DNA from: Teichococcus wenyumeiae
GTDB taxonomy: Bacteria > Pseudomonadota > Alphaproteobacteria > Acetobacterales > Acetobacteraceae
Reading direction: 5' to 3'
Length of the DNA stretch: 64,000 nt
NCBI RefSeq assembly: GCF_003696345.1
Contig: NZ_RFLX01000011.1
Coordinates: forward strand, 1 to 64,000
Shown here piece after piece: positions 36,647-45,040 of this stretch (the stretch's first letter is position 1; every line of letters begins with the position of its first letter). The translations under genes and the position numbers were made by a program. The notes under the pieces were generated by a model. The model was not told where the DNA came from. It saw only the letters and a list, made by a program, of their open reading frames with translations, and did no database searches.

Positions 36647-37852
36647 TCAGGCTGCAGCCGCCAAAGGTCCCTGCGGCATATCTGCCGGAACGGCGGCAGC
36701 CTCCGGGGCGCGCTCCTTGTTCTGGTTCCGCACCCTGACGCAAAGATAGATCGCTATCACACCCATGGAGGCTGGCAACAGCGCCAGCGCCGGTTCCATA
36801 GTCGCCCAGGCCAGGATTGCGGCCGCCAGACAGCCCGTGACAGCGCCAAAATCCCAGCCACCTTCCAGCGCGAAATGGAACCTGTAAGCAGCGCCGGACT
36901 GCTTCGCCCGCTCATAGATCGTGCTCATGACCACCGGGCCATAGAAGCCCGCGGCAATGGCTCCTGTGAGATTGGCGATGGCTGCCGCCACCGGCGACCA
37001 GGCCGAGGCGATGCGCAGCGCGAAGCCGAAGGCCAGCATGACGCAGACCGCCACCAGATAGTGCTGCCGGCGGCCGCCATCGATGGCGCGGCCACAGACA
37101 AAGCTGACCGCCGCACCCACCAGCCCCGCCGCCGCATTCGCAAGCCCGAAGGCGCCGTAGCTGCCGCCGACCGAGCTGAACAGCACCATGGGCCAAGCCA
37201 GCGCCAAGCCAGAGGCGATCCAGCCATCGACCATAAAAGTCGCCATGGCTCGCTGATCGAACCCCCGCATCGTCTCCCGCGCCCGCGGCACCTCACCAGC
37301 CATGATCGGCGCCATGCGCCCCAGCGGCCAGACCGACAGCAGGCAGATGCAGGCGGCAATGGCGAAGTCAAAAGCCTCGCCAAAGCTGCTGAGCAGCAGA
37401 CCGCCCAGCAACGGCCCTACCACGGCGACCAGGGCGCCCACCGTCATCCGCTCGCCCACCTGCTGGCCGAGCCCCTCGCCTTCGGCCACGGTCGCGGCCG
37501 TCGAAGCGTGGTAGACGGGCCAGTAAAGAGATTCGGCAATCGAAACAGTCAGAATCCAAGCGGCGAGCCAGCGTGGATCTTCAGCCAGCAGCAGCGGAAG
37601 GAACTGGAGCGAGGCGACGCCGGCCCCCAACTTCATGGCCTTTGCGAGCCCTATCCTGCGGACGACTGCCAGCGCCAGGAACCGCATGCCGAAGCGTACC
37701 AGAAGCAGCGCCGCATAGGCGGTCAGTGCCAGCGGCATGCCAAGGCCGAGCTTCAGCAGATATGCGCCGACGAAGCCACCCGCCATGGCTGAGGAGAGTC
37801 CGAACAAGGCGGAATGCAAGGTCAGCAGGCGGAACTGAGTAAAGGCGGGCAC
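36647..37852 (-). CDS. MFS transporter
   Basis: A 401-residue major facilitator with about 12 hydrophobic segments. The N-terminus is MPAFTQFRLLTLHSALFGLS and the first half ends with the polar loop GEVPRARETMRG. There is a repeated half-structure but no recognisable substrate signature; the cytoplasmic motif between helices 2 and 3 is degenerate (FLALAVVRRIGLAKAM). It is upstream of arsC on the same strand but 352 bp away, so it probably forms its own unit. Substrate unknown. Confidence 0.85.
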   Translation of the reverse strand: MPAFTQFRLLTLHSALFGLSSAMAGGFVGAYLLKLGLGMPLALTAYAALLLVRFGMRFLALAVVRRIGLAKAMKLGAGVASLQFLPLLLAEDPRWLAAWILTVSIAESLYWPVYHASTAATVAEGEGLGQQVGERMTVGALVAVVGPLLGGLLLSSFGEAFDFAIAACICLLSVWPLGRMAPIMAGEVPRARETMRGFDQRAMATFMVDGWIASGLALAWPMVLFSSVGGSYGAFGLANAAAGLVGAAVSFVCGRAIDGGRRQHYLVAVCVMLAFGFALRIASAWSPVAAAIANLTGAIAAGFYGPVVMSTIYERAKQSGAAYRFHFALEGGWDFGAVTGCLAAAILAWATMEPALALLPASMGVIAIYLCVRVRNQNKERAPEAAAVPADMPQGPLAAAA

Positions 37853-38088
37853 GACGCGGCTCCAGTTTCTCCGGGGCCAGGCGCCGCGGCGCGCGGGTTC
37901 TCACGCCTTCGTGATATTGGGTCAAGAACAAAAATCGCGTTTATTTTACTGGAAGCTTGGTCTTTGCTAACAATTGCGGCGGAGCGGAGCAGCCGATCCA
38001 GGTGCGGCAGCGGCAAGAGCCTTGCCCCGCCTTAGGCACATGTCACTGCCCTGTCACAACTTTTAATTGATTAGCGGCCTGAGGATTT

Positions 38089-38126
38089 GCTCTCACGACC
38101 TCGTGGCATCTCGTCGTCCTGAGAGC
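38089..38126. repeat. Nested stem (possible small-RNA element)
   Basis: GCTCTCA (38089-38095) and TGAGAGC (38120-38126) are perfect complements, and inside them CACGA and TCGTG (38094-38105) form a small hairpin. An RNA with such a stem could be stable. No promoter or terminator could be assigned with confidence. Confidence 0.35.
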
Positions 38127-38175
38127 CCGTTTGAGAATGGGGCGGCGGAAGGCTGGCGAGGGATTCTTCATGCCG

Positions 38176-38220
38176 GGCAGGAAGGTCCTGCCACCCCGAT
38201 GCGGGGCATCGGCATCGGGG
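38176..38220. terminator. Tandem hairpins downstream of the Mrp operon
   Basis: First hairpin: GGCAGGA/TCCTGCC (38176-38192, 3-nt loop). Second: CCCCGATGC/GCATCGGGG (38194-38220), with an alternative 7-bp pairing CCGATGC/GCATCGG (38196-38212). Both can act on the minus-strand transcript leaving mnhG. No U-tract is present, so termination would depend on Rho or the hairpins would mark a processed 3' end. Confidence 0.45.
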
Positions 38221-38378
38221 CAAAGGCCTGACGCTTCCGGCGCGGAAAAGACTCGCTAGGCGGCACGCCGATCATGGACCGCTAGTTCAACATGGCGGCT
38301 GTGACCAGCGAGGAGCAGTTCATGCGCGGCTGCGCGCTGGAATACCTCTTCCAGTTCCTGTTGCTGGACTCCGCCGCC

Positions 38379-38762
38379 TCATCCGTCCGACTGCGCGGCG
38401 GCCGCATGATCCTCGGGGCGCGCGGAGGGCGGCACCTTGTGGCTGCCCTCCAGCCGGTCCCGGTGCAGGGCGGCGCGGCCAACCAGCATCAGCGTCACCG
38501 GCGTGGTGACGATCAGCAAGAAGCCGATCAGGATCTCGTGCACCACCAGCCGGCTTTGCAGCACCGAGAAGAATAGCATCGAGGCCAGCAGGATGCAGCT
38601 CATGCCGCAGGACGTGCCGATGGTCGGCGCATGCAGCCGCTCGTAGAAGCTCCGCAGCTTCAGCAGGCCGATCGAGCCGGTCAGCGCCAGTGCGGCGCCA
38701 ACCAGCAGCAGCACGGCTACCGGAACAGCGACCAGCAGCGGCAGTTCGGCGGCATGGTTCAT
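38379..38762 (-). CDS. mnhG: Mrp antiporter subunit G
   Basis: A 127-residue subunit G of the Na+/H+ (Mrp/Mnh) antiporter. Three hydrophobic segments include LPLLVAVPVAVLLLVGAALAL at the N-terminus, then the family stretch IGLLKLRSFYERLHAPTIGTSCGM and FLLIVTTPVTLMLVGRAALHRD. The charged C-terminal tail is family-typical. Start is the ATG at 38762 overlapping the stop of subunit F. It is the last gene of the operon. Confidence 0.92.
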   Translation of the reverse strand: MNHAAELPLLVAVPVAVLLLVGAALALTGSIGLLKLRSFYERLHAPTIGTSCGMSCILLASMLFFSVLQSRLVVHEILIGFLLIVTTPVTLMLVGRAALHRDRLEGSHKVPPSARPEDHAAAAQSDG

Positions 38763-39040
38763 TCGATCACCTCCCCGCGCATCAGGAACTTCGCCAGAGC
38801 CGCGGTACTGACGAAGCCCAGCAGCGCGATGACCAGCGCGATCTCGAAATAGATGTCGGTGCCGGAGCGGATGCCGAAGGTCAGCAGCAGCAGCATGCCG
38901 TTGACGTAGAGCGTATCCAGCCCCACCACGCGGTCCTGCGCCCGGGGGCCGCGCGCCACGCGCCAGGAAGCGCACAGGAAGGCCAGGCCCAGCATCAGCT
39001 GCGCGGCCAGCAGGGACCAGTGCAGCAGCGTCTGGCTCAT
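38759..39040 (-). CDS. mnhF: Mrp antiporter subunit F
   Basis: A 93-residue subunit F with three hydrophobic segments and the conserved middle loop RGPRAQDRVVGLDTLYVNG, which carries the Asp residues typical of MrpF. The ATG at 39040 overlaps the stop of subunit E. It is a membrane component of the multi-subunit antiporter. Confidence 0.92.
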   Translation of the reverse strand: MSQTLLHWSLLAAQLMLGLAFLCASWRVARGPRAQDRVVGLDTLYVNGMLLLLTFGIRSGTDIYFEIALVIALLGFVSTAALAKFLMRGEVIE

Positions 39041-39522
39041 GGGAAGATCTCCATCAGCGGCTGTTCGTAACGGTGCTTCACGGTGCGCACCCATTCTTCC
39101 TCGTCGACCAGGTCGAGGATGTGCAGCAGCAGCCAGCCTTCCTCGGGGTCATATTCCACCCAGGCGGTGCCGGGCGTCGCGGTCAGGATGACGGCCAGGG
39201 CCGCCAGGCCGCGCGGGTCCCGCAGCGACAGCGGAATATGGATGAAGCCGGAGTGACGCTTCTTCCGGCGGCCCATGATGACCTGCGCGACGCCGATATT
39301 GGAGCGGAGGATATCCACCGCCACGACCCCGGCGAGCCGCAGCGCCACCAGCGGCCGCCGCACCCGCAGCCGGGCGGAGCGGATGCGCTTCAGCATCCAG
39401 CCGCCGATCAGGGCCACCGCCAGCCCCAGCAACGCCGGGCCTGGCGCCACCGTCTGGTTGAGCAGCAGCCACAGCACGAACAGCGACAGGGAGAGCAGCG
39501 GATGAGGCAGCAGCATCCTCAT
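39037..39522 (-). CDS. mnhE: Mrp antiporter subunit E
   Basis: A 161-residue subunit E. Two hydrophobic N-terminal segments are followed by a soluble domain with the family motifs SNIGVAQVIMG, IHIPLSLRDPRGLAALAVIL and TPGTAWVEYD. The start at 39522 overlaps the subunit D stop; a frame that extends further upstream lies inside subunit D and is not credible. Confidence 0.92.
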   Translation of the reverse strand: MRMLLPHPLLSLSLFVLWLLLNQTVAPGPALLGLAVALIGGWMLKRIRSARLRVRRPLVALRLAGVVAVDILRSNIGVAQVIMGRRKKRHSGFIHIPLSLRDPRGLAALAVILTATPGTAWVEYDPEEGWLLLHILDLVDEEEWVRTVKHRYEQPLMEIFP

Positions 39523-41123
39523 CGGGCCGGCTCCACGACGCTCTGCACATAGCCCTGCGGCGAATGCAGCGACACCGCCGCCGCCTGGGTGTAGCGCAGC
39601 GCCGGCCCCGCCGCGGCTGTCAGTCCGATGCAGAGACTGAGCAGCAACACCACCGGCGCGATCTCGATGACACCCACACGCGGCACCGTGCGGCCAGAGG
39701 TGGCCCAGAGGCTGCGGATGCCGGCGCGCATCATCGCCAGCACGGTCGCCAGCCCGGAAAGGACCAGCGCCGCCAGCAGCGCCCAGCCGCCCGGGGAAAT
39801 GTCGGTCGGCCCCTTCCCCAGCCCTTCGGGGTTCAGGATGCCGCTCAGCATGGCGAACTTGGCGATGAAGCCGGACAGCGGCGGCAGCCCCGCCAGCAGC
39901 AGAGCGCAGCACAGGAAGCAGGCGCCCAGGATCGCCATGGTGGCGGGAATGGCGACGCCGACCTCGTCATCCTCCTCGTCATCCTCCTCGCCATCGCCGA
40001 AGGCTTCCAGGGTCACGGCCAGCACGTCGGCGCCGACATCGCGGCCCCGCTCCAGCAGCTCGATCAGCAGGAAGAGCGCGCCGATCGCCAGCGCGGAGCT
40101 GGCGAGATAGAACAACGCGCCGCCGGTGACGGCCACCTGCCCCGCGCCCACTGCCGCCAGCAGCGTGCCGGAGGAGATCAGCACGCTGGCGCCGGCCAGC
40201 CGCGACAGGTCCTGCGTCGCCAGCACGCTGACGGCGCCGAAGCCGATGGTGATGATGCCACCGGCCAGCAGCCAGGTGCCGCCGAAGCCGGCGGATGCCC
40301 CGGCATCGGCGCCGAAGAGCAGCAGCGACAGCCGCAGCACCGCATAGACGCCCACCTTGCTCATCATGGAGAAGATGGCGGCGGCAGGCGGGCTGGCGGC
40401 GGCATAGGTCGGGCCCAGCCAGAAGCCCATCGGCCACATCGCCGCCTTGGCCAGGAAGGCCATGCCCAGGATCGCCGCGCCGGCTTCCAGCAGCGGCCGG
40501 TCCTCCGCCGGAATGGCTGGAATGCGCACTGCCAGATCGGCCATGTTCAGCGTGCCGGCCACGCCATAGATCATGCTGACGCCGACCAGGAAGAGCAGCG
40601 AGGCCGCGAGGTTGATGGCGATATAATGCAGCCCCGCCTTCACCCGCGCCACGCCCGAGCCATGCAGGGCAAGCCCATAGGAAGCGGCCAGCAGCACCTC
40701 GAAAAAGACGAAGAGGTTGAAGAGGTCGCCGGTCAGGAAGGCGCCGTTGAGGCCCATGAGCTGGAACTGGAACAGCGCGTGGAAATGCGGCCCCATGCGC
40801 TGCCAGCGCGCCAGCGAGTAGACCAGCGCGCAAAGCCCCAGCACCGCCGTCAGCACCAGCATCAGCGCCGAGAGCCGGTCCGCCACCAGCACGATGCCGA
40901 AGGTCGCCGGCCAGTTGCCCAGATGATAGACGGAGATGACCCCGCCGCCCGAATGGGCCTGCGCCGCCAGGGCGATGGCGGCAGCCAGCATGACCAGGGT
41001 GGAGAGGATGCCGAGGGTCGCGCGCACCCGGCCGCGCTGGTCCTCCATCGGGATCATGATGGCGCCCACCGCCAGCGGCAGCGCGATCGGCAGAATGAGG
41101 AGGTGCTGCATCCAGCCGGTCAT
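39519..41123 (-). CDS. mnhD: Mrp antiporter subunit D
   Basis: A 534-residue subunit D, homologous to the NuoN/NuoM proton-channel subunits of complex I, with about 14 transmembrane helices. Conserved parts include FNLFVFFEVLLAASYGLALHG, the Lys in AFLAKAAMWPMGFWLGPTYAAASPPAAA, and the C-terminal GGWALLAALVLSGLATVLAMMR. An unusual acidic insert (about residues 375-390; GDGEEDDEEDDE) lies in a loop before VGVAIPATMAILG. Overlaps with C and E (4 bp each) indicate coupled translation. Confidence 0.94.
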   Translation of the reverse strand: MTGWMQHLLILPIALPLAVGAIMIPMEDQRGRVRATLGILSTLVMLAAAIALAAQAHSGGGVISVYHLGNWPATFGIVLVADRLSALMLVLTAVLGLCALVYSLARWQRMGPHFHALFQFQLMGLNGAFLTGDLFNLFVFFEVLLAASYGLALHGSGVARVKAGLHYIAINLAASLLFLVGVSMIYGVAGTLNMADLAVRIPAIPAEDRPLLEAGAAILGMAFLAKAAMWPMGFWLGPTYAAASPPAAAIFSMMSKVGVYAVLRLSLLLFGADAGASAGFGGTWLLAGGIITIGFGAVSVLATQDLSRLAGASVLISSGTLLAAVGAGQVAVTGGALFYLASSALAIGALFLLIELLERGRDVGADVLAVTLEAFGDGEEDDEEDDEVGVAIPATMAILGACFLCCALLLAGLPPLSGFIAKFAMLSGILNPEGLGKGPTDISPGGWALLAALVLSGLATVLAMMRAGIRSLWATSGRTVPRVGVIEIAPVVLLLSLCIGLTAAAGPALRYTQAAAVSLHSPQGYVQSVVEPAR

Positions 41124-41464
41124 TCGCGGGGTCCCCGGCCGTCCACGTGGTCGCTGCCGGTCAGGCCGCGGGAGGCCAGCATCACCACCAGGAACAGCGC
41201 GGTGGTGGCGAAGCCGATGACGATGGCCGTCAGCACCAGCGACTGCGGCAATGGGTCAGCGAAGACCGCCGGATCCCCCGATGTGCCGGGCGCCAGGATC
41301 GGCGGCCGGCCCACGGGGAAGCGGCCCATGCTGAAGATGAAGAGGTTCACGGCATAGGACAGCAGCGACAGCCCGATGATGAGCTGGAAGGTGCGTGGCC
41401 GCATCAGCAGCCAGACCCCGGAGCCGCCCAGCACGCCGATGCTGATCGCGAGGATGAGTTCCAT
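41120..41464 (-). CDS. mnhC: Mrp antiporter subunit C
   Basis: A 114-residue NuoK-like subunit C with three transmembrane segments. The family stretch is IGVLGGSGVWLLMRPRTFQL, followed by LSYAVNLFIFSMGRF, and a Pro-rich loop (APGTSGDPAVFADPLPQSLVLTAIVIG) typical of MrpC. The ATG at 41464 overlaps the stop of the A/B subunit by one base. Confidence 0.94.
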   Translation of the reverse strand: MELILAISIGVLGGSGVWLLMRPRTFQLIIGLSLLSYAVNLFIFSMGRFPVGRPPILAPGTSGDPAVFADPLPQSLVLTAIVIGFATTALFLVVMLASRGLTGSDHVDGRGPRE

Positions 41465-44349
41465 CAGTCGTCTCCTCCGACAGGGGCTGGACTGGGCGGG
41501 ACGGACGGCGCCGGCTTGGGGCTGCGCACCGACTGGTGCGCGATGGCGATGAGCATCAGCACCGTGGCGCCAAAGACCAGGCTGAAGACGCCGAGGTCGA
41601 AGAGCACCGCGCTCGCCAGCGGCAGCTTGCCCAGCCAGCCGAGGTCGGCATAGGCGAAGTAGGAGGTCAGGAAGGGCCGCCCGAACAGCAGGGCCGCGCT
41701 GCCGGTGCCAGCCGCCAGCAGCAGCCCGACACCCATCCAGCGCAGAGGATGGACACGCAGGCGGTCCTCCACCCAGCGGGTGCCGCCGGCCATGTATTGC
41801 AGCAGGATGGCCACCGACATCATCAGCCCGGCCGCGAAGCCGCCGCCCGGCAGATCATGTCCGCGCAGCAGCAGGAACAGCGCGACGACGCAGATGACCG
41901 GGAACATCAGGCGCATGATGACGCCGGGCACCAGCAGCCAATCCCCGGTGCCGCCCTGCTGCTGCTCCGGCACCCCGACGCTTTCCGGCGCCGGGCGGAA
42001 GCGGCGCAGCAGCGCGAAGACCGTCAGCGCCACGATGCCCAGCACCGTGATCTCGCCCAGCGTGTCGAAGCCGCGGAAGTCCACCAGGATGACGTTCACC
42101 ACGTTGGTGCCGCCGCCCTCGGTATAGGCGCGCTCCAGGAAGTGGCGGGAGATGCCTTCAGGCGAGGGGCGCGTCATGGTGGCGTAGGAAACCGCCGTCA
42201 GCCCCGCGCCAGCGGCTACGGCGATCACGAAGTCCCGGTAGCGGCGCAGGCGCGGCAGCACCATGTCGGAGGCGGCGAATTCCACCCGCTTCGGCAGCCA
42301 GCGCAGCCCCAGCAGCAGCAACACCGTGGTCACCACCTCCACCAGCAACTGCGTCAGCGCCAGGTCGGGTGCCGAGAACCAGACAAAGGTCAGGCAGATG
42401 GCCAGGCCGGTGCCGCCCATCAGCACCAGCGCCGCCAGGCGGTGGTACTTGGCCTGATAGGCCGCGCCAATGGCGCAGCCGGCGCCCACCAGCCAGATCA
42501 GCCCCACCACCGGGTCCGCCTGGGTCAGCGTCACCCCGCCCAGTTTCAGGCCATCGGGCAGCAGCGCCAGGGTGGCGGCGAGGATGGAGACGCAGACCAG
42601 CAGCCGCAACTGCATCTGCAGCCGCGAGGTGCCCAGCAGCCGCTCCAGCGTGCGGGCGAAGCGCCAGGAAAGGAAGACCATGGCGCGGTCGAAGATGCGG
42701 CGGCCATCCAGCCCCCGGATCAGCGGGGTGCCCTCCACGCCCGTGCCGAAATGGCGTTGCAGCATCCGGTAGAGCAGCACGCCCATGACCAGGGCGAAGA
42801 TGCTCATGGCCAGCGGCAGGTTGATGCCGTGCCAGACGGCCAGGCTGTATTCCGGCGTGGCATTGCCCAGTACCGACCGCACCGCGACATCCAGAAAGGG
42901 CCCGATGGTCGCCGCCGGCAAGATGCCGACGATCATGCAGCCGAAGACCAGCACTTCCACCGGCAGCCGCATCCATTGCGGCGGCTCATGCGGCGTACGC
43001 GGCAGGTCGTCGGTATCGGGGCCGAAGAAGGCGCCATGGATGAAGCGGAGGGAATAGGCGACGGCGAAGATACCGGCCACCGTCGCCGCCACGGGCAGCA
43101 GGCTGTGCAGCAGCGTGGGCGCGGTGGATGCGGTCAGTGCCTCGGTGAAGAACATCTCCTTGGAGATGAAGCCGTTCAGCAGCGGCACGCCCGCCATGGC
43201 GGCGGCGGCCACCAATGCCAACCGGGCGGTGAAGGGCATGGAGCGGTTGAGGCCGGACAGGCGCCGGATGTCGCGCGTGCCGGTCTCATGGTCGATGATG
43301 CCGGCGGCCATGAAGAGCGAGGCCTTGAAGGTCGCGTGGTTCATGGTGTGGAAGATGGCCGCTACCAGGGCCAACTGGCTGTTGAGGCCCAGGAGCAGCG
43401 TGATCAGGCCCAGGTGGCTGATGGTGGAATAGGCCAGCAAGCCTTTCAGGTCATGCTGGAAGATCGCGACGTAAGCGCCTAGAAGTAAAGTAATCACGCC
43501 CGCGCTGCTGACGATCCAGAACCAGGCTTCGGTGCCGGACAGGACAGGCCACAGCCGTATCATCAGGAAGATGCCGGCCTTCACCAGTGTGGCCGAATGC
43601 AGATAGGCGGAAACGGGCGTGGGCGCCGCCATGGCGTGCGGCAGCCAGAAATGGAACGGGAACTGCGCGCTCTTGGTCAGCGCGCCCAGCAGGATCAGCA
43701 CCAGGGCCGGCAGGTAGAGCGGATGCGTCCGGATGACGTCGCCCGAGGCCAGCACGCGGTCGAGGTCGTAGCTGCCGACGATATGGCCTAGCACCAGCAC
43801 CCCGGCGAACAGCGCGAGGCCGCCGGCGGAGGTCACGGTCAGCGCCATGCGGGCGCCGTCCCGCGCCGGGGCGGCGTGCTGCCAATAGCCGATCAGCAGG
43901 AAGGAGAAGAGGCTGGTCAGTTCCCAGAAGAAAACGAGCTGGACGAGGTTGCCGGAGAGCACCAGCCCCATCATCGAGCCCATAAAGGCCAGCAGAAAGG
44001 CGAAGAAGCGCGGGATCGGGTCTTCCGGCGACATGTAGTAGCGGGCGTAGAGCACCACCAGGAAGCCGATGCCCGCCACCATTACGGCGAAGACCGAGGC
44101 CAAGCCGTCCATCCGCAGCACGAAGTTCAGGCCCAGTTCCGGTACCCAGGGCAGTTCCAGCCTGAGCACGCCGCCTGTGGAGGCATCTGGGTAATAGAGC
44201 AGCCAGACCATCACCAGTGTCAGCAGCGCCACGCCGCCAGCCAGCCAGGCTTCGATGTTGCGGTTGTTGTTGTTCGGCAGCAGGGCGACCACCAGGGCGC
44301 CAAGGTAAGGCAGGCCGACCGCGGCCAGGAGAAAGAAGGCGTCAGGCAT
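41464..44349 (-). CDS. mnhA: Mrp antiporter fused subunit A/B
   Basis: A 961-residue protein that joins subunit A (NuoL-like, about residues 1-790) and subunit B (about 815-961). The A part has the conserved NuoL block GALTKSAQFPFHFWLPHAMA followed by APTPVSAYLHSATLVKAG, with the lysines and histidine of the proton path. The B part has MRLMFPVICVVALFLLLRGHD and PGGGFAAGLMMSVAILLQYM. Fused A/B (MrpA') proteins are known in proteobacteria. With C-G it makes the secondary antiporter that exports Na+ or K+ in exchange for protons. The gene starts 71 bp after the PtsN-like gene. Confidence 0.94.
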   Translation of the reverse strand: MPDAFFLLAAVGLPYLGALVVALLPNNNNRNIEAWLAGGVALLTLVMVWLLYYPDASTGGVLRLELPWVPELGLNFVLRMDGLASVFAVMVAGIGFLVVLYARYYMSPEDPIPRFFAFLLAFMGSMMGLVLSGNLVQLVFFWELTSLFSFLLIGYWQHAAPARDGARMALTVTSAGGLALFAGVLVLGHIVGSYDLDRVLASGDVIRTHPLYLPALVLILLGALTKSAQFPFHFWLPHAMAAPTPVSAYLHSATLVKAGIFLMIRLWPVLSGTEAWFWIVSSAGVITLLLGAYVAIFQHDLKGLLAYSTISHLGLITLLLGLNSQLALVAAIFHTMNHATFKASLFMAAGIIDHETGTRDIRRLSGLNRSMPFTARLALVAAAAMAGVPLLNGFISKEMFFTEALTASTAPTLLHSLLPVAATVAGIFAVAYSLRFIHGAFFGPDTDDLPRTPHEPPQWMRLPVEVLVFGCMIVGILPAATIGPFLDVAVRSVLGNATPEYSLAVWHGINLPLAMSIFALVMGVLLYRMLQRHFGTGVEGTPLIRGLDGRRIFDRAMVFLSWRFARTLERLLGTSRLQMQLRLLVCVSILAATLALLPDGLKLGGVTLTQADPVVGLIWLVGAGCAIGAAYQAKYHRLAALVLMGGTGLAICLTFVWFSAPDLALTQLLVEVVTTVLLLLGLRWLPKRVEFAASDMVLPRLRRYRDFVIAVAAGAGLTAVSYATMTRPSPEGISRHFLERAYTEGGGTNVVNVILVDFRGFDTLGEITVLGIVALTVFALLRRFRPAPESVGVPEQQQGGTGDWLLVPGVIMRLMFPVICVVALFLLLRGHDLPGGGFAAGLMMSVAILLQYMAGGTRWVEDRLRVHPLRWMGVGLLLAAGTGSAALLFGRPFLTSYFAYADLGWLGKLPLASAVLFDLGVFSLVFGATVLMLIAIAHQSVRSPKPAPSVPPSPAPVGGDD

Positions 44350-44412
44350 CGGGCGCCCTGTACTGGATGGAACAGAAAGGACGGCGCCCGCCGGGGCCGT
44401 CCGGGTCTCGCG
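44350..44412 (-). other. Alternative hairpins between the PtsN-like gene and mnhA
   Basis: Two mutually exclusive stems: GGACGGC (44389-44395) with GCCGTCC (44406-44412), whose loop can pair further as CCC/GGG, or CGGGCGCC (44350-44357) with GGCGCCCG (44393-44400), which abuts the mnhA start codon. The switch geometry resembles an attenuator. On the minus strand the first stem is made first. Confidence 0.5.
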
Positions 44413-44420
44413 TCATGCCC

Positions 44421-44894
44421 TCAGGGCCCGGCGTCGATATCCGGCTGGTCCGCCGCCTGCAGACGGGCGAGCGCTTCCTCGGCGGAGCGGGCCTGCCGCA
44501 GCTGGCGCGGCAGTTGCTGGTCCCGCAGCGCGCGGCAGATGTCGGAAAGCGCGGGCAGGAAGCCCTCGGAAGCGGCTTCCGGCCAGAGCACGAGAAAGAC
44601 GAGATCCACCGGCTCGTCGTCGCGTGCGTCGAAATCGATCGGATGCGTCAGCCGCGCCAGGATCGCCAGGGGAGATTCCAGCCACTCCAGCCGCGTGTGC
44701 GGCAGGGCCACGCCCCGCCCCAGGGCGGTGGAGCCCAGCTTCTCGCGTCCCAGCAGGGGCTGGAGGATCTCTTCCTTCTTCCGGCCCAGGCGGTTGGCGG
44801 CTTCGGCGGCGAGCAGGTCCAGGAGTTCCGCCTTGTTGCCGGGCGCCAGGGTGAGAATACCCTCTGGGGTCGAAAAAAGCTTAACGATCGGCAT
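44421..44894 (-). CDS. PtsN-like EIIA domain protein
   Basis: A 157-residue EIIA protein of the fructose/nitrogen-regulatory (PtsN) class. The phosphorylation site is His66 in GVALPHTRLE, preceded by the family block REKLGSTALGRG. No other sugar-permease domain is present. PtsN is part of the nitrogen-related phosphotransferase chain and in several proteobacteria controls potassium uptake by protein contact. Here it precedes the Mrp antiporter genes by 71 bp on the same strand, suggesting that it regulates cation transport by the antiporter. The canonical rpoN-linked ptsN is probably elsewhere, since rpoN and hpf are absent here. Confidence 0.85.
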   Translation of the reverse strand: MPIVKLFSTPEGILTLAPGNKAELLDLLAAEAANRLGRKKEEILQPLLGREKLGSTALGRGVALPHTRLEWLESPLAILARLTHPIDFDARDDEPVDLVFLVLWPEAASEGFLPALSDICRALRDQQLPRQLRQARSAEEALARLQAADQPDIDAGP

Positions 44895-44993
44895 ACGCTA
44901 CTCCTGTCTCGAATGTAATCTAGGCTGGCGCGCCCGATATCGTAACCCATCCAGCCGCAAATTCGCCGCAATTCAGAGCGGTTGCGGCAGATC

Positions 44994-45018
44994 GCCGGGC
45001 CATACCGGGCTGCCCGGC
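44994..45018 (-). terminator. Hairpin downstream of pbpC
   Basis: GCCGGGC (44994-45000) and GCCCGGC (45012-45018) are perfect 7-bp complements around an 11-nt loop, beginning 22 nt after the pbpC stop codon on the minus strand. There is no U-tract. It separates the A2M/pbpC pair from the PtsN-Mrp operon. Confidence 0.45.
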
Positions 45019-45040
45019 TAACGGAAAGCCCTTCCTTCAG

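Larger units (their letters stand above)
37853..38378. other. Long structured intergenic region
   Basis: A 526-bp spacer between the end of the Mrp operon and the MFS gene start. I see no credible gene. The MFS promoter should lie in the A/T-rich part near 37915-37975. Three structured elements follow: a 38-bp nested stem at 38089-38126, a 7-bp hairpin at 38176-38192 and a 9-bp hairpin with an alternative pairing at 38194-38220. The last two may end Mrp operon transcription, about 160-200 nt past mnhG. A small RNA here is possible. Confidence 0.5.

Noticed and set aside
38292-38576. Possible small plus-strand gene overlapping the end of mnhG
   Set aside because: Two thirds of it is antisense to mnhG, and the translation resembles no family. 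The first 29 codons look protein-like, but there is no independent support.
39564-43482. Long plus-strand open frames opposite the Mrp genes
   Set aside because: They are Gln/His/Arg-rich low-complexity translations of the complement of membrane protein genes; the Mrp subunits are unmistakable.
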